Origin: Trichococcus ilyis
GTDB lineage: Bacteria; Bacillota; Bacilli; Lactobacillales; Aerococcaceae
NCBI RefSeq assembly: GCF_900109135.1
Contig: NZ_FNYT01000008.1
Coordinates: 1 to 64,000, forward strand
DNA length: 64,000 bases
Reading direction: 5' to 3'
Below the pieces are notes generated by a model. The model was not told the DNA's origin and searched no databases. It worked only from the letters and a program-made list of their open reading frames with translations. Position numbers and translations under genes: made by a program. Positions 26,115-36,679 of this stretch are shown here, one piece after another; position 1 is the stretch's first letter; each line of letters starts with the position of its first letter.

Positions 26115-27389
26115 TTATTCTTTTTCTTCCTTAGGTTCCGTTACTTTGGATGTGTCTTCGACCAGTTTGTCCAGTTTTTCCATGTATTCGTCTGCGGTGA
26201 TGTTGCCTTTGTATGCATCATTGATGATGGCATCCATCGCTGGCCAGAACGAAACGATTTCCGGAACTTTAGGCATTACGACTGAATGAGTGGATTGGGA
26301 CATTTCCATGACCGCTTTTGCTACAACATCTTCTTGCACTTCCGCATTTGCCTGAACGACTTTGTTTGATGGGATGACGCCCATTTCCTGGAATTCAGTC
26401 ATTTGGGAAGTTTCATTGGACAGGTAGTTTGCCAAAGCCATGGATGCTAAAGGAGCATCTGTCTGTTGGTTGACCGCAAACAATTTGACTCCCAAGAAAG
26501 CTTTCATTTGAACTTCGCCGCTACCGAAATCGACTGTCGGATAAGCCGCAACGCCCATGTTCTCGCCCAAGGCTTTGATGACATCATTTTTGGACCAAGG
26601 ACCGGAAAGGAACGCATCGGAAACGCCTGCTTCCAAGTTGGCCAAAGCTTCCGCGCCGGATTGGATCACGCCTGGATTGTTCTTTTGAGCTGCAATCCAC
26701 GCAAGCACTTCAGCACCTTTTTCGCTGTTGAAGTCGGTTCCGCTTGGGTCTTCGCCGGTTTCACCGTACAAGTGCAGGCCGTTACTCATGAACAGCGGTC
26801 CAAAGATATAGTTGGCGCCGGCTTCAGCAAAGTTTGTGCCGATTTTGCCTTTTTCAGACAATGTCGTCCAACTCTTCACATCGTCTTCAGTCAGTTTCGC
26901 TTTGTTGTAGTAGAGAACTTGAGATTCAACGCCGTATGGGTAGCCGTAAAGCTCATCGTTCCACGTTACGCCTTCGACAGCCGATTCCACGTTATTTGCT
27001 TTTACTTCATCTGCATATTTTGTGTTCGGATATAACAGACCTGCTTCAGCCATTTGACCGACTTGGTCGTGCGGCATCATGAAAACGTCAGCCGCTGCTT
27101 TTGGATCTTTCGAGACATCTTTCTTTGCATCAGCTGAGCTTCCTGCTGCCACTTCAACCGTAACTTCAGGAAATTCTTTTTCAAACTCTGCTACAATCCC
27201 TTTGAAGACTTCCACGTGATCTGTGTCCACCCACAATTTGACGTCGCCTTCCACAACGACTTCTCCGGATGTGTTTTCAGCTGAGCCTGTATCGCTTGTA
27301 TCAGCTGTGCCGCCGCATGCGCCCAAGATTAAAGCAGATGCTCCCAAGATTAAACCGCTTCCAAAATATCTTTTCCAATTTGTTCTCAC
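26115..27389 (-). CDS. mdxE: Maltodextrin-binding lipoprotein MalE/MdxE
   Basis: A 424-residue extracellular solute-binding lipoprotein. The signal peptide ends in the lipobox LGAC with the lipidated C25, followed by a low-complexity Thr/Ser/Asp linker. The mature part has the MalE fold: VKLWVDTDHVEVFKG, AADVFMMPHDQVGQMAEAGLL, YGVESQVLYYNKAKL, AFLSGPWSKND. The C-terminal tail is acidic. Translation starts at a GTG 8 bases after AAGGGGG. The promoter upstream holds a MalR-type operator. It is the first gene of the maltodextrin uptake operon. Confidence 0.93.
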   Translation of the reverse strand: MRTNWKRYFGSGLILGASALILGACGGTADTSDTGSAENTSGEVVVEGDVKLWVDTDHVEVFKGIVAEFEKEFPEVTVEVAAGSSADAKKDVSKDPKAAADVFMMPHDQVGQMAEAGLLYPNTKYADEVKANNVESAVEGVTWNDELYGYPYGVESQVLYYNKAKLTEDDVKSWTTLSEKGKIGTNFAEAGANYIFGPLFMSNGLHLYGETGEDPSGTDFNSEKGAEVLAWIAAQKNNPGVIQSGAEALANLEAGVSDAFLSGPWSKNDVIKALGENMGVAAYPTVDFGSGEVQMKAFLGVKLFAVNQQTDAPLASMALANYLSNETSQMTEFQEMGVIPSNKVVQANAEVQEDVVAKAVMEMSQSTHSVVMPKVPEIVSFWPAMDAIINDAYKGNITADEYMEKLDKLVEDTSKVTEPKEEKE

Positions 27390-27429
27390 TTGTGTGTCCC
27401 CCTTGAAATGAATTTCGATTACAGGTTTG

Positions 27430-27458
27430 ATTATGCAACCGATTGCTTAAATAGTCAA
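27430..27458 (-). promoter_or_regulatory. malE promoter with MalR-type operator
   Basis: Minus-strand TTGACT (27453-27458) and CATAAT (27430-27435), spacer 17 bp. The operator GCAACCGATTGC (27435-27446) lies in the spacer and touches the -10. Confidence 0.8.
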
Positions 27459-27598
27459 GCTTTATTTCTCAAAAAAAGAATACGTTTTATTCCGACGAGC
27501 TGCCCGATTGCTTGTAAAAAGCTTGTTTATATAGGATTACCAAGGTTTTGCGATCATCCGAAGGTCAACGGACCGCATTTCCCTCTCTAAAAATAAAA

Positions 27599-27649
27599 TG
27601 CAACCGATTGCTAAAAGTTCTTGCAACCGATTAGGCATTGTGCCACAAT
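27599..27649 (+). promoter_or_regulatory. Neopullulanase promoter with two operator copies
   Basis: TTGCAA (27621-27626) and CACAAT (27644-27649) with a 17-bp spacer. TGCAACCGATTGCT (27599-27612) lies upstream, and a second half-matching copy TTGCAACCGATTAGGC (27621-27636) overlaps the -35. Confidence 0.7.
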
Positions 27650-27684
27650 GTGGGAAAACAAAGAATAAAAGGAGCCGATTTTAT

Positions 27685-29448
27685 ATGAACACTTCCGCAC
27701 TTTACCATCGCCCCGAGAGCGAATTCGCCTATCTGTATGACCATGAAACGATGCACGTCCGGCTGCGGACTGCCCGCGGAGACGTAAGGGAGATGGCCTT
27801 ACTATACGGAGACCCTTATTTCCTGGACAAAGAAGAATGGTTCCGCAAACCGCTGCAGATGATCAAAACCCTTTCCACCGATCTGTACGATTATTGGTTC
27901 GTGGAAGTGAAGGCTCCCTTGAAGCGTTTGGCCTATGCATTCGCCTTGAAGGGCTTTGACGGCATTTCGGTCTTTTACGGCGATCACGGCGTTTATCCAT
28001 TAGAGGAAGAATATTTGCGGATGCCGAACAATTATTTCCGGATGCCTTTCTTCCATGAAGTCGATCGCTTCAATACGCCGGAATGGGTCAAGGAAACCGT
28101 CTGGTATCAGATTTTCCCGGAGCGCTTTGCCAACGGGGATTCTAGTAATGATCCGGAAGGCACATTGGCTTGGGGATCGGCAGATCCCAGTCGGGAGAAC
28201 TTCTTCGGGGGCGACCTGCAGGGGGTCATCGACAAGCTTGATTATCTGGAGGACCTGGGCATAAACGGCATCTATTTCTGTCCGATTTTTGAAGCGGCTT
28301 CCAACCACAAATACGACACAATCGATTACCTGAAGATCGATCCGGCCTTCGGTGACGCCGAAACATTCAGAAAACTCGTGGACGAATGCCACAAGCGCGG
28401 CATGAAAGTCATGCTGGATGCCGTCTTCAACCATATCGGCGATTCCTCGCCGCAATGGCAGGACGTCCTTAAAAATGGGGAAGATTCACAATACGTCGAC
28501 TGGTTCCACATCAATGAGTTTCCGGTTTCCTACAAACGCGGCGAAAATTTTGAAGATGCCTACGACATCACCTACGATGTCTTTGCGGCCAATCCGCACA
28601 TGCCGAAACTGAACACGGCCAATCCGGAAGTGCAGGATTATCTGCTGAACATCGCCCGTTATTGGATCGAAGCCTTCGATATCGATGCATGGCGCCTGGA
28701 TGTCGCGAACGAAGTCGACCACGCGTTTTGGAAAAAATTCCGGATCGTCTGCGATGAAGCAAAAAAAGATTTCTATATTCTTGGTGAAATTTGGCATTCC
28801 TCCCAAAACTGGCTGCAGGGCGATGAATTCCATGCCGTCATGAACTACGCCTTCACCGATGCGATCATGGGCTACTTCGTGAAGAATGAACTATCCTTGA
28901 GTAAAATGGTGTCGGAAATGAACAACCAATTGATGCTCTACCGTGATCAGACGAACCAGATGCAGTTCAACATTTTGGATTCCCATGATACGCCGCGCCT
29001 GTTGACGGAGGCCAATGAGGACAAGGACATCATGAAACAAGCCATGGCCTTCACCTATATCCAGCCCGGCGTGCCTTGTCTATACTACGGGGACGAAATC
29101 GGCCTGACCGGCGGGATGGACCCGGATTGCCGTAAGTGCATGGTCTGGGAAGAAGACAAGCAGGACCGCGATCTGCACGCCTTCGTGAAGAAACTGAACG
29201 GCTTGCGCAGAACGCAGCAAAAAATCCTTTCGGAAGGAACCGTTTATTGGCGCCAGGTTTCCGAGGAATCGGGCGTGATCATCTTTGAGCGCATGCTCGG
29301 CGGCGAGGTCATCCGCGGTGCCTTCAACACCGGCGAACACGCGGCCCGGGTTGAGCTGATCGGCGATGCTTTGTTCGCAAATCTGGCGGACGTGTCGGAC
29401 GGAGCTGTCGAATTGGAGCGCAAAGGTTTTGTGTTGATGAAAGAATAG
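27685..29448 (+). CDS. Neopullulanase / cyclomaltodextrinase, GH13_20
   Basis: A 587-residue intracellular enzyme cutting maltodextrins, cyclodextrins or pullulan. The N-terminal CBM34-type beta domain (about 1-120) defines this subfamily. The barrel follows: VWYQIFPERFANGD, LDAVFNHIGD (region I), WRLDVANEVDH with the nucleophile Asp (II), GEIWHSS with the acid Glu (III), LDSHDTPR with the third Asp (IV). MPKLNTANPEVQDYLL is the region V typical of GH13_20. The start at 27685 has AAAGGAG upstream. It leads the plus-strand operon with two GH13 glucosidases, divergent from malEFG. A signal peptide is absent, so it acts on imported dextrins. Confidence 0.92.
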   Translation: MNTSALYHRPESEFAYLYDHETMHVRLRTARGDVREMALLYGDPYFLDKEEWFRKPLQMIKTLSTDLYDYWFVEVKAPLKRLAYAFALKGFDGISVFYGDHGVYPLEEEYLRMPNNYFRMPFFHEVDRFNTPEWVKETVWYQIFPERFANGDSSNDPEGTLAWGSADPSRENFFGGDLQGVIDKLDYLEDLGINGIYFCPIFEAASNHKYDTIDYLKIDPAFGDAETFRKLVDECHKRGMKVMLDAVFNHIGDSSPQWQDVLKNGEDSQYVDWFHINEFPVSYKRGENFEDAYDITYDVFAANPHMPKLNTANPEVQDYLLNIARYWIEAFDIDAWRLDVANEVDHAFWKKFRIVCDEAKKDFYILGEIWHSSQNWLQGDEFHAVMNYAFTDAIMGYFVKNELSLSKMVSEMNNQLMLYRDQTNQMQFNILDSHDTPRLLTEANEDKDIMKQAMAFTYIQPGVPCLYYGDEIGLTGGMDPDCRKCMVWEEDKQDRDLHAFVKKLNGLRRTQQKILSEGTVYWRQVSEESGVIIFERMLGGEVIRGAFNTGEHAARVELIGDALFANLADVSDGAVELERKGFVLMKE

Positions 29449-29481
29449 CCCTGCATATTGAAGACAACAAACAAGAGATGA

Positions 29482-32738
<3,257 letters not shown>

Positions 32739-32814
32739 AGCGATCGGTGTAGTGGCTATGGAGTGCCTGCCGGTGGACGGAGGTGAGCGGCCCGGAATCG
32801 GGGGGGAGCCTCAA

Positions 32815-32941
32815 CTCCGGTGAAGCTCCGCCAACCGGAGGACGACGGTAACTTTTGCGTTCTCCTCCTGCGAGCCCGGCCTCGTCGGAGGACAACATTT
32901 ATATGTGAGCCGATCTCCGGCGAAGCCTCCGTTCGCCGGAG
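32815..32941. repeat. Triple-hairpin element, family A
   Basis: Hairpins begin at 32815 (CTCCGGTGAAG...), 32865 (CTCCTGCGAG...) and 32915 (CTCCGGCGAAG...), 50 bp apart. The linkers GACGACGGTAACTTTTGCG and ACAACATTTATATGTG are shared with other copies. Confidence 0.9.
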
Positions 32942-32994
32942 GAGAGAGGGCGCGCGCCGCTGACCGGAGTTGAGCGATGGAAACGGCTGCCCTG

Positions 32995-33122
32995 CTCCGG
33001 TGAGGCTGCCGCCCGCCGGAGGACGACGGTAATTTTTGCACTCTCCTCCTGCGAGCCCGGCCTCATCGGAGCACAAGATTTTTATGTGGGCCGATCTCCG
33101 GCGCAGCCTCCGTTCGCCGGAG
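32995..33122. repeat. Triple-hairpin element, family A, second tandem copy
   Basis: Hairpins begin at 32995, 33046 and 33096. From 32995 through the flanking CCGCATACCGCATACCGC run it is nearly identical to the element at 34556, so one was recently copied from the other. Confidence 0.9.
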
Positions 33123-33155
33123 GAGAACGACCGCATACCGCATACCGCAAACACA

Positions 33156-33205
33156 AACAGCGAATGGACGCCCAGTCTGGGGCGATCCATTCGCTGTTAT
33201 TTTGG
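33156..33205. terminator. Terminator between convergent genes
   Basis: AACAGCGAATGGA / TCCATTCGCTGTT hairpin, followed by ATTTTGGTTTT on the plus strand. Confidence 0.75.
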
Positions 33206-33240
33206 TTTTGATGGTAATGTCCGCGGGAGTCCTTTTTTCC

Positions 33241-34338
33241 TTAGTCTTCCACTATTTCCCGCAATCGCTGCACAATCTTCGTCATTTCGGTCTGATCGAC
33301 GGAACGGATATCAAACTCAATGATGCCGTTATTGGCCTGGTATTCGCGCGTATAGATCGCCGGATTCTGCGTTTTCAAATGTCGGATGACTTCTTTGGCA
33401 CTGATTGCCCCGGTCACTTTGACACTGGCCCGATAGATTTCCCTGCCGGCACTGTCTTGCACAATGGTAGCCTGCAAAACGGGTATTTGGTTGACTGCTT
33501 CGATAAACGGAACCAAACGCGCCTTCATCGACTCGCCGCTTTCGCTGCCGTTAGCCAGATAATCCTCTACAGCTTGGGCGAAGCCCAGAATATTGTCTTT
33601 GCCGATCTTCATGGCCCGGCCGATCCCCTTGCCTTGCAGCCGCACCCATTCAACCGCGCTTTTTTTGCCGACGACCAAGGCGGCACTCGGACCTTCAATC
33701 GCTTTCGCACCCGAATAGATCACCAGGTCCGCGCCTGCTGCATAATAGCCGAACAGATCTTCTTCCGCTGCGGCATCGACGATTACCGGCAAGTCGTATT
33801 TCCGGGCGACAGCCACCATTTCTTCCACCGTCAGCATACTCTTTTGCACGCTGTGGTGACTTTTGATATAGAGGAGAGCCGCCGTATCCTCGGTGATCAG
33901 CATTTCCACGTGTTCCGGGGTGCACATGTTTGCGTATCCCGCTTCGATGACTTTGCCGCCGCCTTGAGCAACCATGACTTCGACCGGCGCACCGTAATCC
34001 ACATTATGGCCTTTCGGCAAAATGATTTCCCGTTGCGTGATCTTTTCCGCATAAGGATGGTACGCATGAAATAAACTGCCTTTGCCGATGACCCCTGCCA
34101 CGGATTGGGCGATGCCCGCCGAAGCCGAAGACACGACTTGAGCGTCTTCGGTTTTGAGCAGATCCGCCAAGTAAGCCCCGACTTTCACCGCCAAATCTTC
34201 CATCTCAAAAAAATGTTCGCCCCCAAATCGCTGGGCAGCCAGCACCGATTGTGATACTTTCGATACGCCCAAAATCGTCATCCGACCGGAAGCGTTGATT
34301 ACTTCCTTCAAATCAAATTTTTCATAACTGACCGTCAT
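33241..34338 (-). CDS. SelA/DgaE-like PLP-dependent lyase
   Basis: A 365-residue enzyme of the SelA-like aminotransferase-fold family. NASGRMTILGVS at the start, SSASAGIAQSVAGVI, VDAAAEEDL with the pyridoxal-binding Asp and YSGAKAIEGPSAAL with the Schiff-base lysine are visible. The closest characterised relative is DgaE, D-glucosaminate-6-phosphate ammonia-lyase. The usual partner aldolase DgaF and the mannose-type PTS of that pathway are absent here; an RraA-like gene lies upstream on the same strand instead. Family assignment is good. The substrate is uncertain; another amino sugar acid is possible. A 23-bp palindrome lies about 130 bases upstream of the start codon. Confidence 0.78.
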   Translation of the reverse strand: MTVSYEKFDLKEVINASGRMTILGVSKVSQSVLAAQRFGGEHFFEMEDLAVKVGAYLADLLKTEDAQVVSSASAGIAQSVAGVIGKGSLFHAYHPYAEKITQREIILPKGHNVDYGAPVEVMVAQGGGKVIEAGYANMCTPEHVEMLITEDTAALLYIKSHHSVQKSMLTVEEMVAVARKYDLPVIVDAAAEEDLFGYYAAGADLVIYSGAKAIEGPSAALVVGKKSAVEWVRLQGKGIGRAMKIGKDNILGFAQAVEDYLANGSESGESMKARLVPFIEAVNQIPVLQATIVQDSAGREIYRASVKVTGAISAKEVIRHLKTQNPAIYTREYQANNGIIEFDIRSVDQTEMTKIVQRLREIVED

Positions 34339-34467
34339 CGCCTTGTCCCCCAGTAATCATTATTTGGATCGTTGGATTAATTGTTGCATCTGCTCGATTT
34401 CCTTCGCCAACCCAAAAAACGGGCTGCCGTAAGCTGATTCCTTCTATAATGTTATCCAACATCATCA

Positions 34468-34490
34468 TACATCAGCGATTCGCTGATGTA
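34468..34490. promoter_or_regulatory. 23-bp palindrome upstream of the DgaE-like gene
   Basis: Perfect arms TACATCAGCGA and TCGCTGATGTA around a single base. It lies just upstream of a probable minus-strand promoter (CATTATAGAA). It resembles a dimeric operator, perhaps for a GntR-type regulator not present in the window. Confidence 0.6.
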
Positions 34491-34555
34491 CAATCAACCC
34501 CAGTTCGACAGACCAGCAAGTTGACCGGAGTTGATTACCTGGATCGTGCGCCCTG

Positions 34556-34682
34556 CTCCGGTGAGGCTTCCGCCACCGGAGTACACCGGTAACTTTCGCT
34601 CTCTCCTCCTGCGAGCCCGTCCTCGTCGGAGCACAAGATTTTTATGTGGGCCGACCTCCGGCGTAGCCTCCGTTCGCCGGAG
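34556..34682. repeat. Triple-hairpin element, family A
   Basis: Hairpins begin at 34556, 34606 and 34656, exactly 50 bp apart. Nearly identical to the copy at 32995, including the downstream CCGCATACCGC run. Confidence 0.9.
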
Positions 34683-34715
34683 GAGAACGACCGCATACCG
34701 CATACCGCAAACACA

Positions 34716-34764
34716 AACAGCGAATGGCCGCCCGATCAAGGGCGGTCCATCCGCTGTTGTTTTG
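34716..34764. terminator. Terminator of the RraA-like gene
   Basis: AACAGCGAATGG / CCATCCGCTGTT hairpin directly after the stop codon; a sister copy of the terminator at 33156. Confidence 0.7.
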
Positions 34765-34766
34765 CT

Positions 34767-35450
34767 CTAGTAGCCCAAGCGGTTCAATTCCATCTCCAGG
34801 CTGGCCGGCACAATCTGTCCGGTTTCTTCGAATTTGGCGATCTGCGCTTCCATCTTGTCGACTTGTTCCTGCGCAGCTTCGATGATTTCCTCGGCATGCT
34901 CCAGCGGAATCACGACGACCCCATTGCGGTCGCCGACGATGATATCGCCAGGACGCACGGAAACGCCGCCGCAGGAAATCGGCACATTGACTTCGCCTTT
35001 CGCGCCCCTTGTGCTGCGGCCGCAGGTGTTAGCCCGGGCGTAGATCGGGAAGCCGATCGCTTCGTTTTCATCGATATCGCGGAAAGCCCCGTCGATCACG
35101 ACGCCGGCAAGGCCGATCGCTTTGGCGACGCGGCTGCGGTTATCGCCCCAGACACCGTTGTTGCAGCTGCCTTTCGCATCGATGACGATAATGTCACCCG
35201 GTTGCGCGGCCTCAAGAGCTTTCGGCACGATCAGGCTGTCGCCGAGCATCAACTGCAGCGTGACGGCCGGACCGATGATTTTTTGCGTAGTCACCATCGG
35301 CTTGATCTGATAGTCCATCGCCCGGAAAACATCCATCCCGTCGCACAGCTCCGGCACAGTGAATTTGTTCAGTCTTTCCAGCAGTTCGGGTGTCGGCCTC
35401 GGAATCTCTGTGATGATTCTGAAACCCATTCGTTGATTGTTCTCCCTCAT
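34767..35450 (-). CDS. RraA-family protein (HMG/CHA aldolase-like)
   Basis: A 227-residue protein of the RraA/demethylmenaquinone-methyltransferase-like fold. The metal and substrate site is seen in GVWGDNRSRVAKAIGLAG followed by VVIDGAFRDID, with the Arg-Asp pair of class II pyruvate aldolases of this family. Such enzymes cleave 4-hydroxy-2-oxo acids or decarboxylate oxaloacetate; RNase E inhibition is confined to the true RraA branch. Next to a DgaE-like lyase it could provide the aldol cleavage of a 2-keto-3-deoxy acid, but that is inference. The start at 35450 follows GGAGGCGTGACC; seven codons further upstream are rejected. Confidence 0.8.
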   Translation of the reverse strand: MRENNQRMGFRIITEIPRPTPELLERLNKFTVPELCDGMDVFRAMDYQIKPMVTTQKIIGPAVTLQLMLGDSLIVPKALEAAQPGDIIVIDAKGSCNNGVWGDNRSRVAKAIGLAGVVIDGAFRDIDENEAIGFPIYARANTCGRSTRGAKGEVNVPISCGGVSVRPGDIIVGDRNGVVVIPLEHAEEIIEAAQEQVDKMEAQIAKFEETGQIVPASLEMELNRLGY

Positions 35451-35533
35451 GGTCACGCCTCCATTTTTCATTTTGTCAAAAAATCAAATTATTTACTCAA
35501 CTATATCAGATTAAGCGTCTTTTTGTATATTTG

Positions 35534-35564
35534 TACCATTATACCATTGTACCATTCTACCACT
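35534..35564. repeat. Four 8-bp direct repeats TACCATTn
   Basis: TACCATT units begin at 35534, 35542, 35550 and 35558 (the last is TACCACT). TTGTACCATT recurs at 35605-35614. They lie upstream of the RraA-like promoter and of the fic gene, so they may bind a regulator of either. Confidence 0.7.
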
Positions 35565-35694
35565 TTAACATTATGGGGGAGACGAACGGGTGAACATACT
35601 TGTTTTGTACCATTTTGATGGAGAAACGTTTGTACATCGAGATAGCATTTAGGTATGATAGTGTTGGGACACGAAGAAGAGGAGGCTGGGTTTT

Positions 35695-36417
35695 ATGAGC
35701 GGATTTTTGAATGAAATACCACAAAACTATTTAGATGATATGTTAGTGCGTCTTGCCCACCACTCAGCAGGGATAGAAGGAAATACGATTTCGTTGCCGG
35801 CGACAGTCTCGATTATTTTGAATGGTACTCTCCCAATCAGTAGCGGGGCGACTGTGCGCGAATTTTATGAAATCGAAAACCATAAACATGCCTTTTCCAA
35901 CATGCTGGATCATTTGGAGAGTAACGATACGCTCTCAGTATCCATCATCAAGGAGCTTCATGCCGATTTAACCGATCGGCTTCAATATGATAAAGGACAG
36001 TTCAAAAAGAACGAAAACCAGATTATAGGGGCAGAATTTCAAACTGATTCACCAGGAGAAACGCCATTTCTGGTCCAACAGTTGGTGGATAATCTGGAAT
36101 ATAGGCTGGAAAATGCAGCGATTGACGAAGTAAAATTAGAGGGAATTTTAGATACACATATTCAATTTGAGCGGATCCACCCATTCTCAGATGGTAACGG
36201 ACGCACAGGACGTATGCTGATGAACTACTCTTTGCTGCAAGAGGGGTTCCCACCTCTGATTATCGAGAAAGAAGCAAAGGCAATTTATATAGAATTGCTG
36301 GCAAAGCAAGATTTAGGTGGGTTTATGTCTTTTGCCAAGGAAATATTAGCAAAAGAGAAGAAGCGCATGAAAGCATTTCAAAACATGGATCAAGAGCAAA
36401 TCAAACTTGTTGAGTAA
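35695..36417 (+). CDS. Fic-domain protein (AMPylase-type) with built-in inhibitory motif
   Basis: A 240-residue Fic protein, an enzyme family that usually transfers AMP to hydroxyl groups of target proteins. The active loop HPFSDGNGRTGR is complete at residues 162-173, with catalytic H162. Near the N-terminus SAGIEGN (24-30) fits the inhibitory pattern (S/T)xxxE(G/N), with E28 as the glutamate that blocks ATP; an N-terminal motif makes this a class II, self-inhibited Fic. No separate antitoxin gene is visible beside it. The gene starts after AGGAGGCTGGGTTTT and ends at a strong terminator, so it is monocistronic. Its composition is more AT-rich than its neighbours. The target is unknown. Confidence 0.9.
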   Translation: MSGFLNEIPQNYLDDMLVRLAHHSAGIEGNTISLPATVSIILNGTLPISSGATVREFYEIENHKHAFSNMLDHLESNDTLSVSIIKELHADLTDRLQYDKGQFKKNENQIIGAEFQTDSPGETPFLVQQLVDNLEYRLENAAIDEVKLEGILDTHIQFERIHPFSDGNGRTGRMLMNYSLLQEGFPPLIIEKEAKAIYIELLAKQDLGGFMSFAKEILAKEKKRMKAFQNMDQEQIKLVE

Positions 36418-36439
36418 CACGAGAGTGCGCCAACACTGC

Positions 36440-36490
36440 AAAAGAGAAGAAGGATGCCTGATCGAATCGGGCATCCTTCTTCTCTTTTTT
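36440..36490 (+). terminator. Terminator of fic
   Basis: AAAAGAGAAGAAGGATGCC / GGCATCCTTCTTCTCTTTTTT, a very long stem with both A- and T-tracts. Confidence 0.9.
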
Positions 36491-36507
36491 CTGATCAGAA
36501 CGTCCTC

Positions 36508-36634
36508 CTCCGGCTAACTGAGTTTACGCCGGAGGAGGGTTCACACATCAGATCTGTGCTCCGATGAGAACAGGTTCGCAGGAGGAGAGCGCGGAAAATA
36601 CCGACGTTCTCCGGTGGCGGAACCCTTACCGGAG
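36508..36634 (-). repeat. Triple-hairpin element, family A, opposite orientation
   Basis: Read on the minus strand the hairpins begin at 36634, 36584 and 36534, 50 bp apart, in the same order (CTCCGG, CTCCTG, CTCCGG) and with similar linkers as the copies at 33-34.6 kb. Confidence 0.85.
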
Positions 36635-36679
36635 AAACGCACCAATCCTGCTGTTCAGCTCCGGTTAGCAGCGTACGTT

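Larger units (their letters stand above)
32739..33240. other. Convergent intergenic region filled by two repeat elements and a terminator
   Basis: No gene. It holds two family-A triple-hairpin elements in tandem, then a terminator shared by the GH13 operon (plus) and the DgaE-like gene (minus). Confidence 0.8.
34339..34766. other. Intergenic region with palindrome, repeat element and terminator
   Basis: No gene. It carries the promoter side of the DgaE-like gene with a palindromic operator candidate, a family-A element and the terminator of the RraA-like gene. Confidence 0.7.
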
